In this document: one piece after another, positions 1 through 9,201 of the stretch | Layout of the letters: the number at the start of each line of letters is the position of its first letter | Numbering within the stretch: position 1 is the first letter of the stretch | Made by a program: the position numbers and the translations under genes | The notes under the pieces: model-generated | What the model was told of the DNA's origin: nothing | What the model saw: only the letters and a program-made list of their open reading frames with translations | The model's database searches: none | Assembly: GCA_003214315.1 (NCBI GenBank) | Contig: QCLU01000009.1 | Span: 1-64,000, forward strand | From: Prochlorococcus sp. AG-418-D13 | GTDB taxonomy: Bacteria > Cyanobacteriota > Cyanobacteriia > PCC-6307 > Cyanobiaceae | Direction of reading: 5' to 3' | DNA length: 64,000 nt

Positions 1-112
1 TTTCTAAATCATTAAAACTACTTTCAAGAAAATTTCCAATCCTCCCTCCAGAGCATGATTGCAAGAAAATTAACAAAATTAATAAAAAAAATTCTTTTTT
101 TTTAAAAATCAT
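1..112 (-). CDS. partial lipoprotein precursor (N-terminus only)
   Basis: The first 37 codons of a leftward gene that runs off the left edge. It starts at ATG 112-110, seven bases after the topA stop, so it is probably co-transcribed with topA. The N-terminus is basic (MIFKKK), followed by a hydrophobic stretch and a lipobox, LQSC at residues 17-20, then SGGR. This is a classic lipoprotein signal with Cys20 as the predicted lipidated residue. The protein is therefore expected to be anchored to a membrane on the periplasmic side. The rest of the protein and its function cannot be seen. Confidence 0.75.
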   Translation of the reverse strand, partial: MIFKKKEFFLLILLIFLQSCSGGRIGNFLESSFNDLE

Positions 113-119
113 ATTTTTT

Positions 120-2726
120 CTAACTTTTCTTTTTCCTTGAAGATTTTTTATAACTAATCTTTGTTTTTTTTAAAATAGAACCTTTTTTATCTTTTAGTTT
201 TTCTTCTAAAAGTGATACCGCGTAATCTATGGTGATTTTTTCTATGTCAGTATCTTTGGCAATCGAAACATTAGTTTTCCCACATTTTAAATAGACCCCA
301 TATCTTCCATTTAATACTTGAATTTTTTCTTTAAATTCTTTCGGTTTTCCAAAGTCTTTAAGTACCTCTTGACCACCTCTACCCATTTTTGGCATCGCAA
401 GAATTTCTAATGCTCTTTTTATATCAACAGTAAAAACATCATCCTCTTTCTTTATGGATCTATTTTCAGATTCGTTTTCATTTTTAATCCATTTAATATA
501 AGGTCCAAATCTTCCTCTGTCAGCCTCAACAACACCTCCTTCAGGATGAACTCCTAATAACCTAGGCAAACTTAAAAGTACAAGAGCCTCATCTAGAGTT
601 AGATCATCAGTTTTCAACTCTTTGGGTAATGAAGCTCTTCTTGGTTTAGCTTTATCTTGATCATTATTTCCCAATTGTACGTAAGGTCCATAAGGTCCAA
701 ATCTTAAAAAGACTTTTTCCCCAGTCTTTGGATCAGTTCCAAGATCTGATGGGCCACTTAAAATTTGATCAACTTGCTTTATGTCTAAATCTCCCGGAGT
801 AATATCCATTGGAAGATTACCTTTCGCCTGAATTTCATTACCAGATTCATCAATTTTTGTACCCTCTAGCCAAGGCCCGTTAGAGCCTATTCTGACTACA
901 CAAGGAAGGTCTTCGAAATCAACTTGTCTATAAGCTTTACCATCAATATCACCCTCTGTTTTCTGAACTTTTACCTCCAGACCATTTTTACCTTTATAGA
1001 AAGTCTCGAGGTATGGTAGCCACTCAAGATTACCTGAAGATATTTCATCCAATGAAGATTCCATTTTTGCAGTAAAAGTAGTATCAACCAAATCAGGAAA
1101 ATGTTCTTCTAATAGAGCGGTAACAGCAAAAGCTGTAAAAGTTGGAGCCAAAGTATTGGAAGATATATTTGCATAACCTCTATCCACAATTGTCCCAATA
1201 ATGTTTGCATAGGTAGATGGTCTCCCAATCCCTTCTTTTTCAAGAACTTTAACTAATGCGGCCTCTGTATATCTTGCGGGCGGTTTAGTTTCATGAAAAG
1301 TAGATTCCTTATTAGTAACTTCAAGAAATGTTCCGGTTGTTAAGTTTGGGAGAATAATTTCTTGTTGTTCAAGAGATGAACTTGGATCATCACTTCCCTC
1401 AACATAAGCTCTGAAGAATCCTGGGAAATCAATACTTTTCCCACTCGATTTAAATAATCCATCCCCCACACTAATTTCAGCATTAATCATAGTTAGCCTA
1501 GCTTCCGCCATTTGACTTGCTACAGTTCTTTTCCAAATTAAATCGTAAAGAGATAAGTCTCTACCAGTTAGATTAGTTTCCTTTGGTGTTTTAAATAGCT
1601 CGCCTGCAGGCCTAATTGCTTCGTGTGCTTCTTGAGCATTTCTTGCAGTTGAATTAAATTGTCTTGGTGAGTTAGATAAATATTCTTTTCCATACATAGA
1701 GCTGACACATTCTCTAGCAGCTTTTGTAGCTTGTTCAGAAAGATGAACCGAATCAGTCCTCATATAGGTTATAAAACCTCTCTCATATAGGCCTTGTGCA
1801 CATCTCATAGTTTCTCTTGCAGACAAACGAAGCTTCCTGTTTGCTTCTTGTTGCAATGTACTAGTTGTAAATGGAGGAACTGGCTTACGAGTGGATGGTT
1901 TTTTTTCGATTTTTGAGACTAACCAATCCTCAGAGGAAAAAATCTTCAATAAATCATTTACTTTTTCTTTTCCAATTATTAAAGATTTATTTCCTTGTTT
2001 TAATTTGCCGGTCTGTTCATCGAAATCGGAACCATTAGAAATTCTTTGACCGTTTAAACTAAATAATTTAGTTTCGAAAGTAACATTATCTTTTACTAGG
2101 GAAGCTTTAATTCCCCAATAACTAGCTTTTTTAAAGGATCTTCTTTCTCTCTCTCTTCTAACAAGAAGTCTTACAGAAACTGATTGAACACGACCAGCAG
2201 ATAAACGAGGGGCTACCTTCTTCCAAAGTAAAGGAGATAATTCATATCCAAAAAGCCTGTCCAAGATTCTTCTGGTTTCTTGAGCCTGAACAAGTTCCAT
2301 ATCAATTTCTCTGGTTTGATCTAAAGCTTTATTAATTGCCTTTTTTGTAATTTCATGAAAAACCATTCTCTTAGTGGGTATTTTAGGCTTAAGTATTTGA
2401 AGAAGATGCCAGCTAATACTCTCTCCCTCTCTATCTTCATCAGTAGCCAGTAATAGTTGGGTCGCACCTTTCAATGCATCTTTCAACTCTTTAACAACCT
2501 TTTTCTTATCTTTTGGAATTATGTAAAGTGGTTCAAAATCCTCACTTGTATTTACTCCTATCCTTGACCATTTTTCCTTTTTGACTGCAGCAGGTATTTC
2601 AGCCGCCCCTTTTGGAAGATCTCTTACGTGTCCCATAGAAGCAAGAACTTCATAATTAGAAGGCAAAAACTTTCTTATAGTTTTTGCTTTGGTGGGACTT
2701 TCAACAATAACTAGTGTGTGATCCAA
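120..2726 (-). CDS. topA: DNA topoisomerase I
   Basis: Type IA topoisomerase that relaxes negative supercoils by nicking and passing one strand. The 868-residue protein has an N-terminal Toprim domain (VIVESPTKAKTI near residue 6; acidic DEDREGE near residue 96) and the active-site tyrosine in FITYMRTDS near residue 319. The C-terminal part has several topo C-repeat units with RFGPY/GRYGVY motifs rather than Cys4 zinc fingers, and ends in a very basic lysine-rich tail. Length and architecture match cyanobacterial TopA. It is divergent from ndhB across a gap of about 175 bases. The ATG at 2726 is followed directly by the conserved N-terminus. Confidence 0.97.
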   Translation of the reverse strand: MDHTLVIVESPTKAKTIRKFLPSNYEVLASMGHVRDLPKGAAEIPAAVKKEKWSRIGVNTSEDFEPLYIIPKDKKKVVKELKDALKGATQLLLATDEDREGESISWHLLQILKPKIPTKRMVFHEITKKAINKALDQTREIDMELVQAQETRRILDRLFGYELSPLLWKKVAPRLSAGRVQSVSVRLLVRRERERRSFKKASYWGIKASLVKDNVTFETKLFSLNGQRISNGSDFDEQTGKLKQGNKSLIIGKEKVNDLLKIFSSEDWLVSKIEKKPSTRKPVPPFTTSTLQQEANRKLRLSARETMRCAQGLYERGFITYMRTDSVHLSEQATKAARECVSSMYGKEYLSNSPRQFNSTARNAQEAHEAIRPAGELFKTPKETNLTGRDLSLYDLIWKRTVASQMAEARLTMINAEISVGDGLFKSSGKSIDFPGFFRAYVEGSDDPSSSLEQQEIILPNLTTGTFLEVTNKESTFHETKPPARYTEAALVKVLEKEGIGRPSTYANIIGTIVDRGYANISSNTLAPTFTAFAVTALLEEHFPDLVDTTFTAKMESSLDEISSGNLEWLPYLETFYKGKNGLEVKVQKTEGDIDGKAYRQVDFEDLPCVVRIGSNGPWLEGTKIDESGNEIQAKGNLPMDITPGDLDIKQVDQILSGPSDLGTDPKTGEKVFLRFGPYGPYVQLGNNDQDKAKPRRASLPKELKTDDLTLDEALVLLSLPRLLGVHPEGGVVEADRGRFGPYIKWIKNENESENRSIKKEDDVFTVDIKRALEILAMPKMGRGGQEVLKDFGKPKEFKEKIQVLNGRYGVYLKCGKTNVSIAKDTDIEKITIDYAVSLLEEKLKDKKGSILKKTKISYKKSSRKKKS

Positions 2727-2833
2727 GGTTTATTTCAAAAATTGGTGTTTTTGTTCAGTTAGGGCATATTATGATTATTTGAAACTTTTTCAAGTAATTT
2801 CTCTTGAAAATTTCAAAAATCATACCCACAAAT

Positions 2834-2839
2834 TATAAT
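2834..2839 (+). promoter_or_regulatory. putative -10 box for ndhB
   Basis: A perfect TATAAT in the topA/ndhB divergent intergenic region, about 60 bases upstream of the ndhB start. No convincing -35 box is visible, which is common in Prochlorococcus. The assignment rests only on sequence and position. Confidence 0.4.
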
Positions 2840-2901
2840 CAAGTTAAGATTAACTCTTTGACCATTACAATCAATCATCTAATTTAATCCTATTTAATAA
2901 A

Positions 2902-4422
2902 GTGCCCAACGAAATCTTTACAATTAATTTAAATGCTCAAGCCATTATTCCAGAGGCTTTTATCTTATTAGGTATTGTTGGAACTCTTCTTGTAGATTTA
3001 GCGGGAGAAAAAACTGCATCAAAGTGGGCTCCATTAATTTGCTATTTATCAATTGGCAGCTCTCTTGTAAGTTTAGCCTTGCAATGGAGTAATCCAGTAA
3101 ATAGTGCATTTCTTGGTTCCTTTAATTCAGATAACTTATCAATAGCATTTAGAGCAATAATAGCTTTATCAACTTTAGTTTCTTTACTTATAAGCTGGCG
3201 TTATACAGAGCAAAGTGGAAGCCCTATTGGGGAGTTCGCAGCGATAGTTCTTTCGGCGACTCTTGGGGCAATGCTTCTGTGTGGATCTACTGACCTTATT
3301 AGTGTATTTATATCTCTTGAGACTCTATCTGTTGCAAGCTATTTACTTTCTGGTTATCTCAAAAGAGATCCAAGAAGTTCAGAAGCAGCTTTAAAATACT
3401 TGCTTGTTGGTTCAGCTGCTGCTGCAGTCTATTTGTATGGCTCCTCTTTTCTTTATGGATTAAGTGGTTCAACAAATTTAACAACAATTGGTTTAGAGAT
3501 TATTAATAAGCCTTCATTCATTACCTCTTTAGCTCTTGTATTTGTTTTATCAACTGTTGCATTTAAAATAGCTGCTGTTCCTTTTCATCAATGGACTCCT
3601 GATGTGTATGAGGGATCGCCTACACCTGTGGTGGCTTTTTTATCTGTTGGGTCGAAAACAGCAGGGTTTGCATTCGCAATAAGAATATTAAGCACTACTT
3701 TCTCTTCTTTCGATGATGAATGGAAACTTTTATTTACTATTTTGGCCATCTTGAGCATGGCTTTAGGAAATGTTGTAGCTCTAGCTCAAACCTCAATGAA
3801 AAGGATGCTAGCTTACAGTTCTATTGGTCAAGCTGGATTTGTAATGATTGGAATAGTATCCGGTACACAAGATGGGTTATCAGCTGCTGTTTTATATCTG
3901 GCGGCATATTTGTTTATGAATTTGGGTGCATTTTCATGTGTAATACTTTTCTCATTAAGAACTGGTTCTGACAGGATTCTTGATTACTCAGGACTTTACC
4001 AAAAAGATCCTCTCATTACATTAGGCTTGAGCCTTTGTCTTCTATCACTTGGAGGTTTACCTCCAATGTTAGGATTTTTTGGAAAGATATATTTGTTCTT
4101 TGCAGGTTGGGCAAATCATCAGTATCTTTTAGTAATCGTTGGATTAGTAACTTCAGTTATATCCATTTATTACTATATTTCAGTGATCAAAATGATGGTA
4201 GTTAAAGAACCACAGGAAGCTTCTGAAATAGTCAAATCATATCCTGAAATTAATTGGGGAATTGTTGGATTGCCTCCCTTGAGAGTTGCTCTTTATACTT
4301 GTGTGGCGGTAACTGCTCTAGGAGGAATCCTCTCTAATCCTCTTTTTAAATTAGCTAACACTGCAGTTTCAGAAACTCCTTTCTTACAAGACGTTATTGC
4401 TGCAGCAAACAATATTTCCTAG
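2902..4422 (+). CDS. ndhB: NAD(P)H-quinone oxidoreductase subunit 2 (NdhB)
   Basis: Proton-pumping membrane subunit of the cyanobacterial NDH-1 complex in the thylakoid membrane, active in respiration and cyclic electron flow. The 506-residue protein is almost entirely hydrophobic helices. It has the conserved antiporter-like core around residues 200-310 ([19 protein letters not shown], then [16 protein letters not shown]), typical of the NuoN/NdhB family, and full family length. The start is GTG at 2902. A co-directional ABC ATPase gene follows 16 bases after the stop, but a functional link is not implied. Confidence 0.96.
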   Translation: MPNEIFTINLNAQAIIPEAFILLGIVGTLLVDLAGEKTASKWAPLICYLSIGSSLVSLALQWSNPVNSAFLGSFNSDNLSIAFRAIIALSTLVSLLISWRYTEQSGSPIGEFAAIVLSATLGAMLLCGSTDLISVFISLETLSVASYLLSGYLKRDPRSSEAALKYLLVGSAAAAVYLYGSSFLYGLSGSTNLTTIGLEIINKPSFITSLALVFVLSTVAFKIAAVPFHQWTPDVYEGSPTPVVAFLSVGSKTAGFAFAIRILSTTFSSFDDEWKLLFTILAILSMALGNVVALAQTSMKRMLAYSSIGQAGFVMIGIVSGTQDGLSAAVLYLAAYLFMNLGAFSCVILFSLRTGSDRILDYSGLYQKDPLITLGLSLCLLSLGGLPPMLGFFGKIYLFFAGWANHQYLLVIVGLVTSVISIYYYISVIKMMVVKEPQEASEIVKSYPEINWGIVGLPPLRVALYTCVAVTALGGILSNPLFKLANTAVSETPFLQDVIAAANNIS

Positions 4423-4438
4423 AAGAATTTCTCAATAA

Positions 4439-5125
4439 ATGTCTAAGAAAGTCGCAAGTTTAGAAAAAATATCTAAAACATATGGGAAAGATGATCTAAC
4501 TGTTAAAGCCTTAGACAGCGTAAACTTAGAAATTTATAAAGGTGATTATTTAGCTGTAATGGGAGCTAGTGGCTCAGGTAAAAGTACAGCTATGAATATT
4601 ATTGGATGTCTTGATAGACCATCTGAAGGTGTTTACAAGTTAAATGATATCCCTGTTGAGAATTTATCTGATGATGAGCTAGCCGAAATACGTAACCAAA
4701 AATTAGGCTTCGTTTTTCAACAATTTCACCTTCTTTCAGACGCAACAGCACTTGAGAATGTTATTTTACCTATGATTTATGCTGGTATTAAGCCTGAGCA
4801 AAGATTAGAGCGAGGAAAGAATGCCTTAAAGAAAGTTGGCCTTTCTGAAAGAATGAATAATCGCCCTAATCAATTATCAGGAGGTCAACAACAACGAGTG
4901 GCTATTGCTAGGGCTATCATCAATAATCCTGCCATATTATTAGCAGACGAACCCACCGGAGCACTAGATTCAAAAACAACCGAAGATGTACTAAATCTTT
5001 TTGACAAACTGCATGAATCTGGAATAACTATAGTTTTAGTTACGCACGAAGATGAAGTTGCAAATCGCGCAAAAAAAATAGCCAAATTTAAGGATGGAAG
5101 AATAGTTGAATTAAAAGTTAATTAA
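4439..5125 (+). CDS. ABC transporter ATP-binding protein, MacB/LolD/DevA type
   Basis: ATPase subunit of an ABC exporter. The 228-residue protein has Walker A GASGSGKST (residues 42-50), a Q-loop in FVFQQFHLL, the signature LSGGQQQR near 145 and Walker B ILLADEPTGAL. The LGFVFQQFHLL and EPTGALDS wording is typical of the MacB/LolD/DevA subgroup, which works with FtsX-like permeases in lipoprotein, glycolipid or peptide export. No permease lies beside it, so its partner must be encoded elsewhere and the substrate is unknown. It sits 16 bases after ndhB and converges with birA, with two bases between the stop codons. Confidence 0.9.
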   Translation: MSKKVASLEKISKTYGKDDLTVKALDSVNLEIYKGDYLAVMGASGSGKSTAMNIIGCLDRPSEGVYKLNDIPVENLSDDELAEIRNQKLGFVFQQFHLLSDATALENVILPMIYAGIKPEQRLERGKNALKKVGLSERMNNRPNQLSGGQQQRVAIARAIINNPAILLADEPTGALDSKTTEDVLNLFDKLHESGITIVLVTHEDEVANRAKKIAKFKDGRIVELKVN

Positions 5126-5127
5126 AT

Positions 5128-5877
5128 TTAGAACCTTCTAATTACCTTCAGTTGAGTTTCATTTTCAATTCTTAAATTCCCATTCGAATCAATATCTTTA
5201 ATTTTCCATGTATGAGGACAAAAACCACTAGGTAAAAATTTTTTAGTGAGGAACTGATTTGCCGATTTGATCACATATTCTTTTCTGTTATTAAATTCAA
5301 CTGAATCATGAAAAGCTTTAAGAACTTTGGCTGTCCAGTAATGTTTATTAATATTCTTAGTTTGAAGTACTTTTGATAATGAAATACCTTCTGATGGAGT
5401 GTAATTTAAAACATTCATGCCAAGACCTATTCTTACATAAATAATTTCCTTGCCTCTGGTTATAACCCTTGGTAGAAAACCAATCAACTTTTTTGAACCA
5501 AAGAAAATATCATTTGGCCATTTCAAACAAACATTTATATTTTCTTGTCTAAGCATTTCACATATCTTAATTCCTAAAGATAAATTAAATATTTGACTTG
5601 TAAATTCTTTTGCAAAAATTGGGTAAGCTGCACTTAACCAAATCCCTCCTTTTGGAGAAACCCAAGTTCTTCGGTTTTGGCCATAACCGGAGAACTGTTC
5701 TCTTGCTATTATCGCTACTGGCTGGTTTTTCTTTATTTCAGAATATCCAAGCAAGTTTGTTAGCTCATTTTCGGTACTTTTACATTTTATTTTGTAATGA
5801 AGTTTCCAGCTTGGATATTGACCTTGAATTTTTTTTAAATAAAAAACTGTCTTAGCTGCAGATCCAATAACTTTCAC
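5128..5877 (-). CDS. birA: biotin--[acetyl-CoA-carboxylase] ligase
   Basis: Attaches biotin to the biotin carboxyl carrier protein of acetyl-CoA carboxylase through biotinyl-AMP. The 249-residue protein is the short monofunctional form with no DNA-binding helix-turn-helix domain, so it is not expected to repress biotin genes. The catalytic domain shows SPKGGIWLSA and KWPNDIFFGSKKLIGF. The usual GRGRxGR nucleotide loop is here GYGQNRRTW, a divergent form. The start is GTG at 5877. It lies tail to tail with the ABC ATPase and is divergent from the dciA-like gene. Confidence 0.9.
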   Translation of the reverse strand: MKVIGSAAKTVFYLKKIQGQYPSWKLHYKIKCKSTENELTNLLGYSEIKKNQPVAIIAREQFSGYGQNRRTWVSPKGGIWLSAAYPIFAKEFTSQIFNLSLGIKICEMLRQENINVCLKWPNDIFFGSKKLIGFLPRVITRGKEIIYVRIGLGMNVLNYTPSEGISLSKVLQTKNINKHYWTAKVLKAFHDSVEFNNRKEYVIKSANQFLTKKFLPSGFCPHTWKIKDIDSNGNLRIENETQLKVIRRF

Positions 5878-5976
5878 AAATTCTTTATTAAAACAACGAG
5901 CATCTTTTTGAAGATTAGATTAACTTTAGTCTTAATAAGTAAATTTTACAAATTGGACAAAAAATATTTGCCAATA

Positions 5977-6438
5977 GTGAATAGAAGGAATCCACATCCA
6001 TTAAAAAATTGTCTTGATAATTTCAAAAAATCATGGAGAGACTTAGATAAACTTTCTAAAATCAACGAAAACTGGAAGAACTTAATCGGTTTGGAACTAT
6101 TTCAAGAATGCAAACCATTGAATATTGAAAAAAAAATACTTACTATTGCAGTAAATCATCCACAGTGGCGACAAGCTTTAATCTATAACAAGCATAAATT
6201 AAAAGAAAGAATTGAGAAAATTGGAATTACTTTGAATGAAATAAAAATAATACAAAATTATGAAATAAATAATAAAAATATCAAAGCTACTAATGCAAAG
6301 ATAGTTTGGTCAAAGCATCCAAGCAGAATCAATCAAAATAATATGTGCATTTGTACTCTCTGTAATTCCCCAACTCCTGAAGGCGAAATCAAAAGATGGG
6401 GAAAGTGTTCTTTTTGTTGGAGAAAAAAAAATAACTAA
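5977..6438 (+). CDS. DUF721 protein, cyanobacterial DciA-like helicase loader with C-terminal zinc ribbon
   Basis: The central region (WKNLIGLELFQECKPL ... LTIAVNHPQWRQAL) matches DUF721/DciA, the family that loads the replicative helicase DnaB in bacteria without DnaC. The C-terminus adds a compact zinc-ribbon pattern: CTLC, then TPEGEIKRWG, then CSFC. The open frame extends upstream through TTG codons at 5968, 5953 and 5908. GTG 5977 is the first non-TTG start and the upstream residues look unconserved, but the true start is unresolved. The two-Cys-pair ribbon is my reading of the sequence, and metal binding is inferred. Confidence 0.75.
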   Translation: MNRRNPHPLKNCLDNFKKSWRDLDKLSKINENWKNLIGLELFQECKPLNIEKKILTIAVNHPQWRQALIYNKHKLKERIEKIGITLNEIKIIQNYEINNKNIKATNAKIVWSKHPSRINQNNMCICTLCNSPTPEGEIKRWGKCSFCWRKKNN

Positions 6439-6443
6439 ATTCT

Positions 6444-7145
6444 TTATTTAATTAAAATTAGTATTCCCATTTGCCCCCCCCCAATAGTCCTATATTCAGC
6501 TTTTTTAAATCCAACTTCCTTAGCAATATTTAAAAGCTCATTTTTCTTTGGAAAATTTCTAATACTTTTTTCAATATATGCGTACTCTGGACCTAAATGA
6601 AAAAGCCGCGAAATGGTTACTACAATAGATCTCAAATAAATTTTCTGAAAAATATAGGATAAAGAATTTTTTGATGAGTGATTAAAATCCAAAAATCCTG
6701 CCCTTCCTTTATCCTTCAAAAGATAAAAAACTTTTTTTATTCCTTCTTCAACATTATTCAAGTTTCTTAGTCCATATGACATACAAATCCCATCAAAATT
6801 TTTCGAATAATCATTAATTTCTAATACATCTTTAATTTCCCACTTAATAAATTTATTTTTTTTTAGCTCTGATTTTTTCTTTGCAATATTTAAGATATCC
6901 TCTGCACTGTCAATCCCAGTAATTGAGCCCCTTGGACTAACTCTCTCAGAAATTAAGAATGCCAAATCTCCAGTTCCACAGCACAAATCAGCCCAATCTT
7001 CACCATTTAAGGGTTCTAATAAATTAACTAATTTCCTCTTCCATAATTTGTGCAGTCCAAAACTTAATAAATTATTCAAAAAATCATATTTATAGGAAAT
7101 TTTATTGAAAATGTTTTTGACTTCGATAGTTTTTGTGAATTTCAT
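6444..7145 (-). CDS. menG: demethylphylloquinone/demethylmenaquinone methyltransferase
   Basis: SAM-dependent UbiE/MenG-family methyltransferase of 233 residues. In cyanobacteria this enzyme carries out the last methylation of phylloquinone, the photosystem I electron carrier. The SAM-binding motif I is DLCCGTGDLAF near residue 52. The family motifs YGLRNLNNVEEGI and FSKN..GICMSYG follow, and the C-terminus ends in GGQMGILILIK. It is co-directional with hisF, about 45 bases downstream of it. A run of nine C (+ strand) lies close to the 3' end. Confidence 0.92.
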   Translation of the reverse strand: MKFTKTIEVKNIFNKISYKYDFLNNLLSFGLHKLWKRKLVNLLEPLNGEDWADLCCGTGDLAFLISERVSPRGSITGIDSAEDILNIAKKKSELKKNKFIKWEIKDVLEINDYSKNFDGICMSYGLRNLNNVEEGIKKVFYLLKDKGRAGFLDFNHSSKNSLSYIFQKIYLRSIVVTISRLFHLGPEYAYIEKSIRNFPKKNELLNIAKEVGFKKAEYRTIGGGQMGILILIK

Positions 7146-7189
7146 TTTAAATTTTAAAATTATTTATTTTTGGGATTAAATTAAATTTT

Positions 7190-7960
7190 TTATTCATATG
7201 GTCTAATTGGAAGTTTTTTTTCAAGTAGGAAAGTTTTTATTTCCTGTAAAGTAAGTTTCTTATCATGAAGTAATGACGCTAAAAGTGCTGCTGATGCCCT
7301 GCCTTCTTTGAAAACATCATAGATATCTTCTAGAGAGCCTGCTCCTCCAGAAGCAATTACTGGGATATCAACAATATTTGCAACAGATTCTGTCAAATGC
7401 AAATCATATCCATTCTGCGTTCCATCTCCATCCATTGAAGTTAGCAATATTTCCCCCGCGCCTAATTCCTCAACTTTCTTTGCCCAACTTAATACATCTA
7501 TTCCAGTATTTTCTCGCCCCCCTTTTACATATACCTCCCATTCACGAAGCTTATCAACTTTTCTTCTAGCATCAATTGCTATTACGATACATTGAGTACC
7601 AAATTCTCTAGAACTTTCAGAAATTAAATCAGGATTACTTACGGCTGAGGAATTCAAACTCACTTTATCCGCTCCTGCTCTTAAAAGATCATTAATAGAA
7701 GAAACAGAATCTATGCCTCCACCTACTGTAAAAGGGATTTTTACTGATTTTGCTGTTCTAGAAACAAGGTCAACTAATGTATTCCTATTTTCCACACTTG
7801 CTCTTATATCTAAAAATACTAATTCATCTGCGCCTTCATCAGAATATCTACAAGCTAATTCAACAGGATCACCTGAATCTCTCAAGTTAACAAAATTTAC
7901 ACCTTTAACGACTCTGCCATTGGCGACATCTAAACAAGGAATTAAACGAAGAGCTACCAT
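7190..7960 (-). CDS. hisF: imidazole glycerol phosphate synthase cyclase subunit HisF
   Basis: Cyclase half of the HisF/HisH enzyme of histidine biosynthesis, a (beta/alpha)8 barrel. The 256-residue protein keeps the catalytic aspartates in [12 protein letters not shown] (Asp11) and VIAIDARR (near 130), and the phosphate loops TVGGGIDS and IASGGAGS. Full length, cytoplasmic. Its partner hisH is not in the window. It is divergent from the petP-like gene. Confidence 0.97.
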   Translation of the reverse strand: MVALRLIPCLDVANGRVVKGVNFVNLRDSGDPVELACRYSDEGADELVFLDIRASVENRNTLVDLVSRTAKSVKIPFTVGGGIDSVSSINDLLRAGADKVSLNSSAVSNPDLISESSREFGTQCIVIAIDARRKVDKLREWEVYVKGGRENTGIDVLSWAKKVEELGAGEILLTSMDGDGTQNGYDLHLTESVANIVDIPVIASGGAGSLEDIYDVFKEGRASAALLASLLHDKKLTLQEIKTFLLEKKLPIRPYE

Positions 7961-8019
7961 TTTAGTAAAAATTGTCCAAATGCTGTTAATCTTGCATAAT
8001 AACTTCCATTTTACCTCTT

Positions 8020-8244
8020 ATGGCTGAAACAAAATTATTACCCAAAATCGGTAGTAAAATCAAAATTAACATTAACAAAGTAAAAGATAGACTACCAGCC
8101 AAATTAATTGATCAAATATCCTCTAATCCTAAAGCCGTAATTACAGGCTATAAGATGACAGATGGCAGGAGTATTGGAATCACAGCAAAATTTCAGAATG
8201 GTGAGCAAAACTGGTTTTTCCCAGAAGAAATTGAGAAAGGTTAG
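8020..8244 (+). CDS. petP: DUF2862/PetP-like small protein
   Basis: A 74-residue soluble protein (KIGSKIKININKVKDRLP ... GITAKFQNGEQNWFFPEEI) that resembles the DUF2862 family. Cyanobacterial members include PetP, a small SH3-like subunit bound to the cytoplasmic face of the cytochrome b6f complex. The name rests on remembered family resemblance, not on a search. It lies nine bases before chlG on the same strand, which puts it in a photosynthetic context and suggests co-transcription. Confidence 0.65.
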   Translation: MAETKLLPKIGSKIKININKVKDRLPAKLIDQISSNPKAVITGYKMTDGRSIGITAKFQNGEQNWFFPEEIEKG

Positions 8245-8252
8245 AGAATAAA

Positions 8253-9200
8253 GTGAATGATCCAAAACAACTATTAGGAATTAAGGGTGCATCTAAAACT
8301 TCAAGTATATGGAAACTTCGTATACAGTTAATGAAGCCAATTACTTGGATCCCTTTGATATGGGGAGTTATTTGTGGAGCTGCCGCAAGTGGAAATTTTG
8401 AATGGACATTAAGTAATGTTTTAGCTTCACTAGCGTGTATGTTAATGAGTGGGCCACTTCTGGCAGGTTATACACAAACAATAAATGATTTTTTTGATAA
8501 AGAAATTGATGCAATTAACGAACCAAATAGACCAATTCCCTCTGGAAAAATTTCAATTAAAGACGTAAAAATTCAAATTTGGGTATTACTTATTGCAGGT
8601 TTAATTGTTGCTTTTCTATTAGATTTATATGCTAAACATAACTTTCCATCCGTCTTACTTTTAGCATTAGGAGGTTCTTTTGTTAGTTATATATATTCTG
8701 CTCCACCACTTAAATTAAAACAGAATGGTTGGCTTGGAAATTATGCATTAGGCGCATCATATATAGCTTTACCTTGGTGGGCAGGACAAGCCTTGTTTGG
8801 GAAATTAACTATCGTGACGGCATTACTAACACTTGCTTATAGTCTTTCTGGACTTGGAATTGCTGTTATTAATGATTTCAAAAGTGTTGAAGGAGACTCA
8901 AAGCTAGGCTTAAATTCTTTACCAGTAGTATTTGGAATTAAAAATGCAAGTAGAATAAGTGCGGGCCTGATTGACATTTTTCAATTAGCAATGGTTGTAG
9001 TTTTAGTCATTATTGGTCAACATTTAGCCTCTGTAATTTTGGTTTTATTGGTAATACCACAAATTACATTTCAAGAAATGTGGTTACTAAGAGATCCTCT
9101 AAAGTTTGATGTCAAATATCAAGCAAGTGCCCAACCATTCCTTATAACTGGAATGTTAGTTACAGCTTTAGCGATAGGACATAGTTTTTTAGTTGCTTAA
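8253..9200 (+). CDS. chlG: chlorophyll synthase ChlG
   Basis: Polyprenyltransferase that esterifies chlorophyllide with the phytyl/geranylgeranyl chain at the thylakoid membrane. The 315-residue polytopic protein carries the Mg-binding motif NDFFDKEIDAINEPNRPIPS near residue 78 and a second Asp motif in NDFKSVEGDSKLGLNSLP near 205, both characteristic of ChlG rather than UbiA. The start is GTG at 8253. A class A PBP gene follows immediately and may be translationally coupled. Confidence 0.97.
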   Translation: MNDPKQLLGIKGASKTSSIWKLRIQLMKPITWIPLIWGVICGAAASGNFEWTLSNVLASLACMLMSGPLLAGYTQTINDFFDKEIDAINEPNRPIPSGKISIKDVKIQIWVLLIAGLIVAFLLDLYAKHNFPSVLLLALGGSFVSYIYSAPPLKLKQNGWLGNYALGASYIALPWWAGQALFGKLTIVTALLTLAYSLSGLGIAVINDFKSVEGDSKLGLNSLPVVFGIKNASRISAGLIDIFQLAMVVVLVIIGQHLASVILVLLVIPQITFQEMWLLRDPLKFDVKYQASAQPFLITGMLVTALAIGHSFLVA

Positions 9201-9201
9201 G

